Numbered from the stretch's first letter, positions 49,388-61,260 are shown. The stretch is 64,000 nt of DNA from Selaginella tamariscina (GCA_003024785.1 PUQB01000022.1:876001-940000); one strand, 5' to 3'. The notes: generated by a model from the sequence alone, not told the origin. Numbers and translations: made by a program.

Positions 49388-51343
49388 ATGTGGAGACGCA
49401 CTGTTGGTGCAGCAGTGGTGCAAGAGGAGCTATCTGCGAATGAATTGGGTGAAAAGATCAAGTCGTGCTGCAGCTTGAGAGAAGGAAGAAGGCTACATTC
49501 GCATATTACAAGCAGTAACAAGCATGGGCACAGCCACAGCACATACTTGCTCAACTTACTGGTACATATGTACAGCCGGTGCGGGAGCATCGAGGAGGCC
49601 AGAATGGTATTCGATACCATCGAGAATCCAAACGTTTTCTCGTGGAATATCATGATGGCTGGATACACAGCTTATGGGCAAACCCAGATTGCGAAGGAGC
49701 TCTTCGACAGGACACCGAACAGGAATGTGGTCTCCTGGACGACGATAACACAGGCGTACGTAGCGAAATCTCGACTCTCGGATGCCATCTCTGTGTTTAC
49801 TAGAATGCCCCAGCACAACTCCGTCAGCTGGACTTCAGTTGTTGCAGCATATGCCCTGAATGGGCATTTGTCCTCTGCAAAACACACTTTCGATATCATG
49901 CTGGACCGTCATGTTATCTCCTGGAACGCCCTTCTCACTGGATACGCCCAGGTGTGTACGCCTGTGTTCTCTCGTGTGTGTATACATATGTGTGTGCTTT
50001 TGCAGCAACGTATGCTGAATGATGCAAGGGAGACGTATGATCGGATGCCCTTGCATGATATCGTCTCGTTGAATTGTATTCTTCAGGCGTATGCCCATTC
50101 TGGGTATCCCGAGAAAGCCAAGGTTACGTTCGACAAGATGCCTGTTCGAGACGTGGTGTCATGGACGTCCGTCATCTCTGCTTACGCTCCGGTGCGTGTG
50201 CGTGTGCGTGTGTGTGTATATAGAGACTAAAACGTATGCATGTAAAAGACGGACCAGGATGCTGCAAGCAGTATATTTGAGAGAATGCCACAACGGAACA
50301 TTGTATCATGGAACGTAATGTTTCACTGCTATGGGTTAGGGGAGACAGGCATGCTACAAGCGAGACTACACAGCGGGCAGCTCCAAGGAGTGAAGGCACT
50401 CTTTGACAGAATGCCGGAGCGCGACTCTATATCGTGGAACAGCGTTCTTCTGGCAAATGCCCACAAGGGGCATTTGCAGGAAGCTAGTCTTGTGTTTTAC
50501 CGGATGCCACGATGGGACTTGCAGTCGAGCACTGCCATGTTGGTTGCGTACTCGGACAAGGGATGCCTTGAGGAGGCGAGGAAGCTCTTTGAACAGATGC
50601 CTGAGCATGACTTTGTAGCCGAGACGGCTCTGTTCTCGGCGTATGCCCGGCATGGGCATTTGCACGAGGCGAGGGAGATGTTCGACTGCATGACAGGGAG
50701 AGACGTTGTCTCATGGAACACGCTTATTGCAGCATATGCAGAGAATGGGGAAAGCCTCGAGGCGAATCGAATACTTGGTGTAATGCCACACCGGGATCTC
50801 GTCTCTTGGAATGCAACGATAGCAGCAAATGCCCGAACTGGGCATCTGGACAAAGGCAGGGAGGTTTTTGAGGACATGCCTGACCGTAACCTCTTGTCGT
50901 GGAACGCGCTCCTTGCCGGATACGGGTACAACGGACATGCCAGGTGTGCACTGGAGACGTTCCTAGGTATGCAGCTTGATGGGTTTGTGCCGGACGAGGT
51001 TGCGTTTCTAAGTGTCTTAAACGGATGCAGCCACGACGGGTTAGTGGCCGACGGACTGAGGTACATCTCCTCCATGGTGTCCGACTATGGCGTGCGGCCC
51101 TCGCAGGAACATTACAGCTGTATGACGGACATGCTCGGACGGGCCGGTGAGCTCGGGCTGGCCGAGGATCTTATCGAGGTCATGCCGTGTTCACCGGACT
51201 CGGTTGCATGGAGGACTCTGCTCGGTGCCTGTACCTTGCATTCTGATGCCGAGCGCGGGGCGAGGATGGCAGAGTGTGATATGCAGACTGCGGAGGACAG
51301 TGCTACTCATGTTCTTCTTTCTAATATATGGATGGGGATGTAG
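49388..51343 (+). CDS. Pentatricopeptide repeat (PPR) protein, PLS-like with partial E domain
   Basis: Three exons if two tiny introns are removed: 49388-49951, 50006-50191, 50249-51343. The product has about 16 PPR units, mostly of the 31-residue S-like form (FDRMPERDSISWNSVLLANA, ARKLFEQMPEHD, FVAETALFSAYARHGHLHEA). The N-terminal SLREGRRLHSHI and LVHMYSRCGSIEEAR are typical of PLS proteins. The end matches the start of an E domain (HYSCMTDMLGRAGELGLAEDLI, CSPDSVAWRTLLGAC) but stops at LLSNIWMGM, without E+ or DYW. Such proteins bind organelle RNA for editing or processing and often need a DYW partner in trans. An insertion after HCYG (50335-50375) disturbs one repeat. Targeting is probably mitochondrial or plastid, not certain. 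Confidence 0.92.
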
Positions 51344-51798
51344 TTGTAACTTAATACATTTTTTACTAATCTCTTACAATTGGTTTTACTAATAAAGCAG
51401 TTTAAAATTAATTAATATTCATTCTTTGAATTTCAGAATATTGAAAACATAGTTTTAAAGTACAATGGAATTAACTTAAAAAAGTATATATAACTGTGTA
51501 CATATATATAAATAAAATACACCGGAGATTTATTATTTATATATATCACTTATATAAAATAGCCAGAAAAAAAATAATTTATTAATTTAATCTAAAAAGT
51601 GATCCAATATACATATATGTAATGCAGAAAAAATTATGGTTTTTTATAGCTTGCATTTGAATTTAATAAAATAAAATTTCTTATAAACCTTTGTAGCATT
51701 TTATAAAAAATTTGTAAAGAACTTTTAATTATAAAATGATTTTATTTATTCATTTTTAGTACGAACCCTAAAACAGGGGAGCCCTAAAAACAGGGAGA
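51344..51798. other. Intergenic region with promoter of the TH1 gene
   Basis: AT-rich until 51760, then ACGAACCCTAAAACAGGGGAGCCCTAAAAACAGGGAG directly before the ATG at 51799; this holds two telo-box-like words (AACCCTAA, GCCCTAAA) in a short imperfect repeat. No TATA box was fixed. Confidence 0.55.
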
Positions 51799-53569
51799 AT
51801 GGCGAGGAGGGTACGAATGCAGGAGGATGAAGCGGCAGGAAGTGGCGACGATATCCAACCGCGAACGCGCCCCAGTCCGACGCTCACAACGGAGGCGCAG
51901 GAGCCGTTCATGGGCGTCAAGATCCGGCGCCGTTCTTCCATGTATCGCCAGTTCTTGGGGGATTATATCAATGTCGCTGAGAATCCATACGTCCTCAAAC
52001 TCCTCACTAAACAAGGTACTTAATCCATCAAATAAACATATATCTATACGTATATATGTCTGTAGTTACATATATACATGTGTATTTCCAGGTTTATCTA
52101 TAGTGTGAATGTGGTGTATGATGTACAGCTTCTTAGATAGTCGAGTCTAGGTGATAATTTAAAATGTTTATGTTTTATTGAAACACATACACACACAAAA
52201 TGACATTTGGATGTAGACTGTGAATATGATGAATACACACAGAGATGTATATACATACATAATATATGAATTTATTGATCATGTATATATATGCTCATAT
52301 GGGTGTTTATGATAGATTGCAAGTTGCTTATCTCTCTCTCTATCTGTGCGCGCGCGCGTGTGCATGTGTGTGCATGCTGTCTGAACAGAGAGAATAACAT
52401 GTATGTGTGAATGCACATACATATTCAACACGTAGATAATGTTGCATGTAGAATATGATAAACACACAAATGCACATGTGTGTATACAAAGTACTTGTAT
52501 ATCATAAGTTGTTGATGTTCTATATGCAGTTCTCTTTCTTTCTATGGATAGTATGTATACATACATATTACATATACTACGGAATATATATAATATATGT
52601 GTATGTCTGTATCCCGCATGCAGTTAATTTTATTGATTACAAAATATAAGTTATACTATACATTGTTTTGTATATATACATACATATATAGACATATAAA
52701 ACATATAGCTAGCCTCATAGAATATAGTTCTGAGTATAATGTATATGTTTGATAACACACGCACGCACACAATGCAGGTGATAGGCAAGTTTTATTTGCC
52801 GACAACGTAATAAAGATCAACAGGCGTGCGAAGGTCCGAAAGAGAGTCCTACTCATCACTGACGTGGCACTATACAGCCTCGATCCAGACTGGTTCAATC
52901 TCAGGCGCCGGATCTCACTGTCTGCGATTGACAAGGTCATGTTAAGCGAGCTTAGTGATAATTTCTTTGCCATTTCAGTATCTACGGAGTATGATTGCCT
53001 CTTTGCTAGTACACACAAGACTGAGATTGTTACTATTCTTCAAGAGGCCACTAGGAAGCTCGATGCTCCCCTTGAAGTCTGCTTTGCAAACCGGTGAGTT
53101 GTGTGTGTGTGTGTGTGTGTGTTCAATGTGCTGGAGGGCAAGTTGAGCTATCCGCTTATAGTGTTACGTTTAGTTTATCATGTCATTAACAGTGATTAAA
53201 CATATTATGAATACTAACGTTATCAATAGGTTTGAGTACTACATGGATTCTGAAAATAGTCGTGAGGTTGTATTTGAAGAAGCAGAAGGTGAGCATATTA
53301 CATGGAACACACACGCGCACAGATTTTGATAATGGTTTACACTATGCAGGTGGGGTGAAGACTACGTTCATTAACAAGGTTTAGTACATTCTATACGTTT
53401 AAACAATAAGAGGATGGGAAATTGTTTAACAAAGTAAGCTTCCTCTATATTTATTTTAAAACATATGTTTCAGAGTTAATACTCACAAGTAACTTTGTTA
53501 TTTTGTGGTGTGCAGATAAGCCCTGGAGTAAAATACAAATTCATTCGGATTGGAAGCGTTTATTACTGA
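51799..53569 (+). CDS. Stand-alone myosin-I tail homology (TH1) domain protein
   Basis: Five exons, 51799-52015, 52778-53093, 53230-53288, 53350-53378, 53516-53569, give an unbroken 224-residue protein. After a short disordered N-terminus, SMYRQFLGDYINVAENP begins a TH1 domain: VLFADNVIKINRRAKVRKRV, LLITDVALYSLDP, RRRISLSAIDKVMLSELSD, DCLFASTHKTEIV and VVFEEAEGGVKTTFINK. TH1 domains bind acidic membrane lipids and form the tail of class I myosins. There is no motor, IQ or SH3 region here, and the upstream 450 bp cannot hold one. Land plants are known to have only class VIII and XI myosins, so this is a motor-free membrane-binding protein whose role is unknown. Confidence 0.85.
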
Positions 53570-53786
53570 GGAATGCATTGGTTATAATCGGAATTTAAAG
53601 CTTAACTCAGCCATGCATTTTTGTTTCAATTATGTGTGTTTTATACTAACTGTTTTCTTAATTCAATTTTAAATCTATTAATTATTTTTTCCTAAGGTCT
53701 TCCCACTCTAATTGCATTGATTTAATTTATGGGTTTGGAAGTGTTACATCAAATTAATGTCAACGTCAGGTAAGAGGGAGATCTAA
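53570..53786. other. 3' region of the TH1 gene up to the transposon
   Basis: Probable 3' untranslated region; the PIF/Harbinger element inserted about 215 bp after the stop codon. Confidence 0.6.
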
Positions 53787-53800
53787 AGGTCGTTTTGCAC
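53787..53800 (+). repeat. Left terminal inverted repeat of the Harbinger element
   Basis: 14 bp, AGGTCGTTTTGCAC, preceded by the TAA target duplication. Confidence 0.93.
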
Positions 53801-54531
53801 TCATCAACCCTTAATTTTTTTACTTAAATTAAGGAATTGTGTTAAGGGCAATGGATTGCATAGATATTTACAATAAAAATATTAAGGGCTATGAATTCGA
53901 ATATTGCTTTAATATAATATATTTTTATATTTACATTTAAGTTAAGATTATTAACTTAATTATTTTTAATGAACTTAACATATCTACATTTAATTTAACA
54001 TTATTATGTCAAGTTATAATAAATATTTTTAAATAATTTTTAATTTGTAATAAAAATTTATTTTCAATTTGTAATAAATATTTTTAACCACTTTAAAATA
54101 TATTTATAATATTTATGATTTAAATAATATGTGCATCCTTAATTTTTATTAACATTTAAAGTAATTTTACTTATTATAAAAAATAAAAAATATGATGAGA
54201 TGAAATTATATACTTATATATAATATTGTATATGGGTACATTCTATAGATAATTAAATTTTATATATTTTGGATATGTTTAAACAAGTAAAAACTTCATG
54301 AAAAATATTATATATACATATGCATGTGGCTAAATATATTATATTTCTAGTATACATCCTTTTTCATATTTCACGTTTATCTTTAACACGTGATATTTAT
54401 TGTGGTAAAACAAAAAATAATAATAAAGAAAACATAAATTAACAATTTCCAAATTAATGCCTAACAAATGGCGTCCCAAAAATAAGATGAGCTTCAAGAA
54501 CTGATTAATAGTGCGAGCATGTGTAATTACC

Positions 54532-55919
54532 TCACAAGTTCTGAGGATCTTGTGAAGGATCATCATACTCCACCCAATCTCCTCTTTCTTGACGTGTCGA
54601 ATTCTTTGCTCCCTTGCTCGTAAGTTGCCTCATAATTGACCTCGCCCTCATCAATGAGGATGTTATGAGAATAACACAAGCACTCACAGTATTCGGAATG
54701 TGTGGAAGGTGGACTCTCAACTTATAATCAAGGCAACGAAATTTTTGCTTTAAAAGGCCAAATGCTTGCTCAACCAATCGTGCTTTAGTAAGCTCCTTGT
54801 TAAAGGTCTCCTGACCAAGATTAAGATGGACACCTATAAAAACTCAAGTTAAATATGTTATAAATATATTAACTTTACATGCCTGTGTATGGGACCATTA
54901 AAAATGGTTGTAATTGGTATCCTTTATCACCCACAATATAAGGCTTCACGAAATCAACATGAGTAGCCTCCAAAGGTCCATGAAGATAAACCCCATCGAT
55001 GATCTTTTGATGAAGTGAGCAATTTTCCAAACTCGCATATCATGCACGCTACCTGCAAATACCAAAACATTACACAAACATAATCAAAATGAATGTAACT
55101 TGCTCACTGGCCATCCAGCATTCACATTTATAAACCTCTTACGTGCATCAACAACCCCTTGCACAATGATGCTATTCGTTGCTTCCTGTCAAAGTAGTCC
55201 GTCCGGTCATTTGTAGAAGGCTGAAGTATCTCCACATGTGTGCAATCTATGGCCCCCACAACATTTGGTAAATGAGTGTGTGTCACATCTTGGAACTCAT
55301 GTGCCATCTCACGAACCTCATTTTCCGTCGATGGAAATGCCACCTTATACCAGAAACGTCGACAAATAGCTGCTGTCGTCTTACAAACACAGCCATAACA
55401 ATCGAAGTTCCAATAGCAAACCTCTCACCAATGTCCATGTAGTCACTGTTTCTCACCATCTTCCAAAGTGTAGCTCCAACTCTAATATCCACTCGTACAC
55501 TTCTCTATAGTGGGTATCCCGCCTTGAGATGTCATCCTTAATACATTACAAATCATAACAAAGGTTCTCCGTGACATTCGAAGAAGTTTTATCCACCTCT
55601 CATCATCGTAGTGTGACATCATAAAAGTGTCCCACCATGCCTCACTCCGTAGTCGAACCACTGTGAAGGAGAAGACTATCAATTGCAGCTTTATTGACCT
55701 CCGCATGTACTGAACTACTGCATCATCATCATTTGAATTGTCACGTTCTTCATCTTCAGTATCCGAATCAGAATCCGAGTCGTTCATGATGAATTGAATA
55801 AAAAAATCTCTAGCCATGGTCGAGGCTAATCCTATTAAACGGTCTTGAAAAAATAATATAATCGATATTATAAATAACAAACAAAAATGCATTAACATAA
55901 TCCAAATAAAAGCTTGCAA
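54532..55919 (-). pseudogene. Harbinger transposase (DDE_Tnp_4 type), frameshifted
   Basis: Starts most likely at the ATG at 55816 (MARDFFIQF) or upstream at 55919. An acidic N-terminus with an SDSDSDTEDEE run is followed by RRTFVMICNVLR and, after a break near 55490, IGERFAIGTSIVMAVF. The catalytic triad is visible: VGAIDCTHVEI (first Asp), IVGDKGYQLQPF (second Asp) and LVEQAFGLLKQKFRCLD (Glu), as in PIF/Harbinger enzymes. Segments are separated by breaks near 55160 and 55000 and by an apparent intron or indel near 54850. The C-terminus ends at 54532. Confidence 0.88.
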
Positions 55920-56068
55920 ATGATAAATATATGCAACCTATATGCACCCATGCTAATATAGTCTTTGTTGCCATGTCCACAAATGTGATCAACAATTCGT
56001 GTCATAGCCAATGCGAACTTCTCAATAGAAGCGTTCTTTTCCCTCCTCAACTCTAATGTCCTTTCAAA

Positions 56069-56733
56069 TTAGTGGCTCTTCATCTCAACCTGGGCTCGAA
56101 GTACATTTGTACCTTCATTAACCACTTCAACCAAACTAGACTTTTCCTTCTTTGCTTGTCTTCTCGTCGCAGTGACACCATCTCCATCATCATATGAGTG
56201 ATCAGCAGTCAAAGGTGCACTTGTGGAAGTTGTTTGTGAAACTAGAGTCATGGGTGGATCATTTTCAGAGTCGTTTACATGTTGGGGCGTCATGCAGCTT
56301 TGGTCACCTTGAAATGAATCCAATAAATCAAACAGGTCCAAGTCCATGTCTGGCAATCCAAGGCGTCGTTTCTCTAGATTCGACAAGTTCGAATATGCAG
56401 CAGCTCCCGACTTCCTGTTGTGGTTGTGAATAACTTTATAATCGTTGATCAAATTCTCCCACTTCTTATGACATTGTTCTCCATCACGATCGTCGAAACC
56501 TTGTGCTTGCATTTCTTTGCAATCTGTCTCCAACATGCATTTGTTGTTACACTGACAAGTTGCCTAGTTGACATCTGTAACCTAGCCATGAACTCTTGTC
56601 GTTTCAACTCCACAAGCATCTTTGTCTCATCCATTGTCCAATTCCGAGACCGAGGTCGTTTGCTTCTTGCTTGCCCCTCAATCTCATGTGAAGTTTCTCC
56701 AAAACCTTGGCCCTCACCCTCATTTAATGTCAA
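56069..56733 (-). pseudogene. Harbinger ORF1: Myb/SANT-like (trihelix) DNA-binding protein, one frameshift
   Basis: From 56733: MTLNEGEGQGFGE, then NWTMDETKMLVELKRQEF and, after a one-base break near 56515, EQCHKKWENLINDYKVI. This is the W..E/W..K pattern of a Myb/SANT-like domain. The rest is acidic and ends at 56069. In Harbinger elements this partner protein binds the transposon ends and imports the transposase into the nucleus. The order ORF1 then transposase on one strand suits the superfamily. Confidence 0.85.
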
Positions 56734-56814
56734 TTGTTTCGCCTACCACCCTTGAAGATTGTTGTTGTTTCCTTGACCGGACATACCTAGCTGACCTAGC
56801 TCAAGTTCTTTCAC

Positions 56815-57700
56815 TTGCTGCTGGGCTTCATGGGTGGGGCCGGAGGTAGAAAGCCTGGCAGCAGTTGCTGTTGGGCTTTGGGCCGCCCCATGAGCTCGGC
56901 CAGCCCAGCCAGGGGTGGCAGAAAGCCCGGCAGTAGTTGTCGGGCTTTCTACTGCCCCATGAGCTTGGCCAATGCTGGCTGAACTCAAGCCAGTCCAACC
57001 AGGGCGGCAGAAAGCCCGACAACAGTAGCTGCCAGGCTTTGGGCCGCCCCATGAGCTCGGCAATGCTAGTCGAGCTCAAGCCAGGCCAATGCTAGCCAAG
57101 CTCAAGCCAGGCCAATGCTAGCCGAGCTCAAGCCAGGCCAATGCTAGTCGAGCTCAAGCCAACCCAGCCAGGGGCGGTAGAAAGCCCAGTAGCAGTTGCT
57201 GTCGGGCTTTCTGTTGCCCCATGAGCTCGGCCAATGCTGGCCGAGCTCAAGCCATCCCAACCAGGGGCTGCAGAAAGCCCAGCACAGTTGTTGCCGGGCT
57301 TTCTACTGCCCATGAGCTTGGCCAGCATTGGCTGAGCTCAAGCCAACCCAGCCATAATTGGCAGAAAGCAGGCAGCAGTTGCTGCCGGGCTTTCGACCAT
57401 CCCATGAGCTCGGCCAACCCAAGCTCAAGCCAGCCCAGCCATATCGGCCGAAAGCCTGGCAGCAGTTGCTGCCGCGCTTTCGGCCGGCCCTGAGCTCGGC
57501 CAATGCTGGCTGAGCTCAAGCCAGCCCAACTAGAATTGGCAGAAAGCCCGGCAACAGTTGCTGCCAGGTTTTCGGCCGGCCCATGAGCTCGGCCACTGGC
57601 CGAGCTCGTGGCATCCCAACCAGGGGTGGCTAAAGCACGATAGCAGTTGCAATCGGGCTTTGGGCGCCCCTTGAGCTCGAATAGAGCTGGTGAACCTAGT
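56815..57700. repeat. GC-rich tandem hairpin array inside the Harbinger element
   Basis: About nine units of roughly 90-100 bp, with centres near 56870, 56940, 57020, 57195, 57285, 57375, 57465, 57555 and 57640. Each holds two palindromes: AAAGCCCGGCAGCAGTTGCT with its mirror GCCGGGCTTTC, and GAGCTCGGCCAATGCTGGCC with GAGCTC. One 30-bp piece (CAAGCCAGGCCAATGCTAGC) is repeated three more times at 57080-57145. The array lies upstream of ORF1. Confidence 0.9.
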
Positions 57701-58019
57701 AGTTTCTATGGCCACCTCCTGATGCAAATGAATGCAAGAAGAGAAGAAGAAAGGAAAGAAGACTACCTGATGTGCTTGCTCTTCTGCCTTCTCTCCTGAT
57801 TTCTCCTGAATTCTTCTTTCCCAATGCGCAGAAACTTACAAATTAGGGTAAAAGGAGAATATACTTAGAATATACTAGGAAGATACTAAGAATAATGAGA
57901 AATTCATATTATTATTTTTTTTAATTTTAATTATATATGTTAAAATAAAATATAAAATATAAATATATATTTTACATATAAAAATGCACATTACGCATGT
58001 AAAATTTTATTTTTTATTT

Positions 58020-58262
58020 TATTCCCTTAAATTAAGTTAAGGGAAGGGAAGGTTGCGAAAGCACTGCCCTTAGTGGTCAAGCCCTTAAATAATCTTAAGT
58101 AAGTGGCTTCTTAAGTTAAGGGCAGGTGTGAATTCAATGCCCTTAGTGGTCAAACCCTTAAAAAAGTTAAGTAAATGGTTACTCAACTTAAGGGCGAGTA
58201 CGAATCCATTTTCCCTTACTTAAGCTCACTTAAGTTAAGTTAAGTGTGGTGCAAAACGACCC
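58020..58262 (-). repeat. Right subterminal CCCTTAA repeats and terminal inverted repeat
   Basis: CCCTTA(A) or its complement TTAAGGG occurs about ten times, including two GCCCTTAGTGGTCAA units 70 bp apart, then CACTTAAGTTAAGTTAAGTG and the terminal GTGCAAAACGACCC. The left end has similar words (CAACCCTTAATT, GTGTTAAGGGCAATG). These are likely transposase or ORF1 binding sites. Confidence 0.75.
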
Positions 58263-58265
58263 TAA

Positions 58266-60639
58266 CTCTTTAAGTTTTTTCAATAATTGAGATCTGGATG
58301 TAAATTTTCTTCCATATATAAAGATGTAATTGCCATATGACATAGCCAAAATTATCATGACAATTTTAAAGAAATATGTCAACTATAATGCAATCTGTAA
58401 ATTTATATATTAATTTGACATGTGTATATGGTGATATGACACTTATATGTGCCAAATTTTTTATTATGTACTTTATGAAAATTTGGAGGGTCTAGGACCA
58501 ACTCTTATTGTCCATTAGCTTAATTTAAAGTTGTTAATTATGAAATTTTATGGAATAAAATTGCTCCCACCACATACTTAACATATGAGATGCCCACTTA
58601 ACAAAATTTATACCCAACAACTTTAAGTATTGCATATCCCATTTACATATTAGCTTTGTTAGTTTTATGTGATTTTTAGCAGCATTTGTATTTTTTAAGT
58701 GACATGTCCCATAACTATGAGTGTTTGCTCATTCAAGGCAGGCAAAGCAAAGGTGGGAACTTTAGTAGGGCTTGCGCATTGTTGTTAGGTACACATTGGA
58801 GTGGAGTGCAAGGCATAGCTTGGGTGCACAAAGTTTTTGCATATTGGAGTGTTAAGGCTTGAGAAGGGTATGGCTAGAGCTTTTGGATATTGGAGCGTAA
58901 CTAGGGCTTGAGAAGAAGAAATTGGAGTGATCTAAGGCACAACTAGGGCATAAGGAGTGATCTGAGGTGCAGCTAGGGCTTAATGAGGGTGCAACCAAAG
59001 CTTTTGGAGATTGGAGTAAGAAAGATTCAAGATGTCATGGCTCAAGTAAGCATGCATATTCCAAATAAGTTTAAATTCATGTAACCAATAAACGCTACTT
59101 CAAGTTTTAACAAGCAAGGCTCTTCTTTCTTTGATCTTCCTCTAACAAGTTTGTAAGGCATGAGTAGCTTAAGTGGCCCTTCTATGGGTGGTTTTTGGGG
59201 CAGCTACCTTCCAACCAACCAAGCTATGAAGCAAACTATTTTTTAGTCAAGCATTGGCCTCGGCCACAAGATCTTGAAGAGCTTAAAGAAGTAATGGATG
59301 ATATTCAAACTATTAGAGTTATATTATTATCACATTTAATCTTTAGATCTACTTTGTAAACACTTGAATTTATGTTGACTAATTTGAATTAAAGTTTGAA
59401 TTTAAATTTAAATTTAAATTTAAAATTTAAAAATATTCACACATGATACTAATGGGAGCATAATAACATTAAATGACATCAGCAAATAGAAGTACACTTC
59501 CCATAAAATGACACATAATCACTAAGTTAAGAATTTATTAAACTTTCATTACAACCACTTAATGTGATAAATATCAGTGATGGGAGTGTTCTTGAATTTT
59601 TAGTTTAACTTAGCTTAAAATTGCTAAGCTAAGTTAATGGATAAAAAACCACATAAAATTTTATAAATTAATAAATAATGGAAATTAATATTCTAGAATT
59701 ATACTATAAATAATTAATATTGACAATCTTAATTCACTCTTATGGTTTAAAGAGGAGTTTTCATATTAGAATTGTGAAAATTAATTTTACAATATTACAC
59801 AAAACTCTTCCCCCCACATTTATGTAAAATTAAATAATTTATTAAATTCACATTATAAAATTTATTTTCATAGCTTTGAAAAAAATACAAGAAATTAAGT
59901 TTTCATGAAACAATTTAAAAATTATTTTTGACTTGAACATGAATGTTCATGTTGGTGATAAGAAGGATCTTACATTTTAGATTCGGTTATGTTCTATATT
60001 AACCTTTATTAAAGATTTTCAATTGGGACTCACCACAAATAAGAACCATGGTGATTAAAGGTTCATAGAAAATGCAAAGAAATATGAATGGCCGTATAAA
60101 CGTGACAATACTGTTAAGAATCTTAAGAAACAAAAAGTTGAAAAAAGCTTCATCCTTAAAGAAAAAGCAAACTCAAATTATTGATGTTCACCTAATTATT
60201 GTTATTGAAAACATTAATGGGGAAGTGACTCGTCTATAAATGGGGCTAAACATTTTCTTTAATGCAAAAATGATATATCTTATCACTTGTAACTGTGTGT
60301 TTTGTTTTCTTATTAATTTTGTTTATAGAGTTGAGCTTGATAACAAGTTTGAAAGTATGAAAGTAAACTAGAGTCGTGGATACATATATAAAAGAAAATG
60401 ATTGCAATTGAGCATCCTCTTTGAGATTAAAAATCCTTAAAAAGTAAGTTCAAAAGACTAACAACACAGTACAATGTTGAGATTAAGGAGAAGAAGAAAC
60501 AATCTTGATTTGGAATGGTGAGAGCTTAGATGTTGATGAAAAATTAGCATTTGATAAAGAAGTGTTTAATGTGTATCATTATTATTTTCATCATTGTCCA
60601 AAAAGCACACCTCACATGCATATTCAAAGTGGTAGAGGG
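58266..60639. other. AT-rich intergenic DNA
   Basis: No recognisable gene. 58735-59040 is a less AT-rich stretch with repeated GGGCTTGAGAAG and TTGGAG words. 59390-59430 is an ATTTAAATTTAAA repeat. The open frame at 60505-60825 has no known motif and runs into the repeat arm that starts at about 60640. Confidence 0.5.
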
Positions 60640-61260
60640 TTAAGAGTGACACTTTGTCACGAGAATATGGTAGGTTTTAAATCAATTACCCTCAAAACCC
60701 TAGAGGATAACCCAAGCAGACTTAGTATCCGCTCCTTATTATATCCCATGATAGAGCTAAGGCATCATCCTAGCACCTCGAGGAATCGCTTTTACTTGAG
60801 AATACAACCCCTTAGGCAAACATGAGTGTTTTGCTAAACAAATCCCTAAGGTTAAGTTTACACAATACTAAGCACGCGACCATGTGAGGCTTCATATAAG
60901 GGTCTCTACTAATGAGTTTAAATTGTTTAACCTCCAAACACGTTCACACACCCCATGATGAACACCCTTAGCTAAGTGTGTTGGCAAGCACACATGCTTA
61001 CAAGACTTAACCTTTATTAAACAGATGTTTAAGGCTTAACACCATGATATGAGCACAAACAAGTTTGTTTGCCAAAATCTCTAACCCTTCGACATTAAAC
61101 CTGTGACACAACCATGCCTTGGGTGTTGTATCGTGCACTATCCATTCTAGTGTTATATGTACATGTGACACTGTTTTTTGAGCTATAAGCTATCACCATA
61201 GCCCCTCAAAGATAAGAGTTACACTTGAAGCCATGAACACACTTTGCAAATGCCAACCTT
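60640..61260 (+). repeat. Left arm of a large inverted repeat
   Basis: Reverse complement matches 62570-63260: landmarks CATGATAGAGCTAAGGCATC (60748), GAGTGTTTTGCTAAACAAA (60824) and GTATCGTGCAC (61130) have mirrored partners. Identity is moderate by eye. Confidence 0.75.

Larger units (their letters stand above)
53787..58262 (-). mobile_element. PIF/Harbinger DNA transposon with TAA target duplication
   Basis: 4476 bp. Terminal repeats AGGTCGTTTTGCAC (53787-53800) and GTGCAAAACGACCC (58249-58262) match at 13 of 14 bases in mirror orientation. TAA flanks both ends (53784-53786 and 58263-58265), the 3-bp TWA duplication typical of this superfamily. It has the standard two genes, a DDE transposase and a Myb/SANT-like protein, both on the minus strand. 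Both contain frame breaks. Confidence 0.95.

Noticed and set aside
50336-50361. A 26-bp intron (GTTAGG...ACAAG) in the PPR gene
   Set aside because: Too short for a spliceosomal intron; more likely an insertion or a local sequence error in one repeat.
50497-51075. 192-codon open frame antisense to the PPR gene
   Set aside because: Antisense shadow that mirrors the PPR repeat period; no independent signal.
57128-57727. Ala/Gly/Leu-rich open frames on both strands
   Set aside because: They read through the GC-rich hairpin array; repeat-derived, not protein-coding by any motif.
60505-60825. 106-codon open frame
   Set aside because: No recognisable motif, and it runs into an inverted repeat arm; not supported as a gene.
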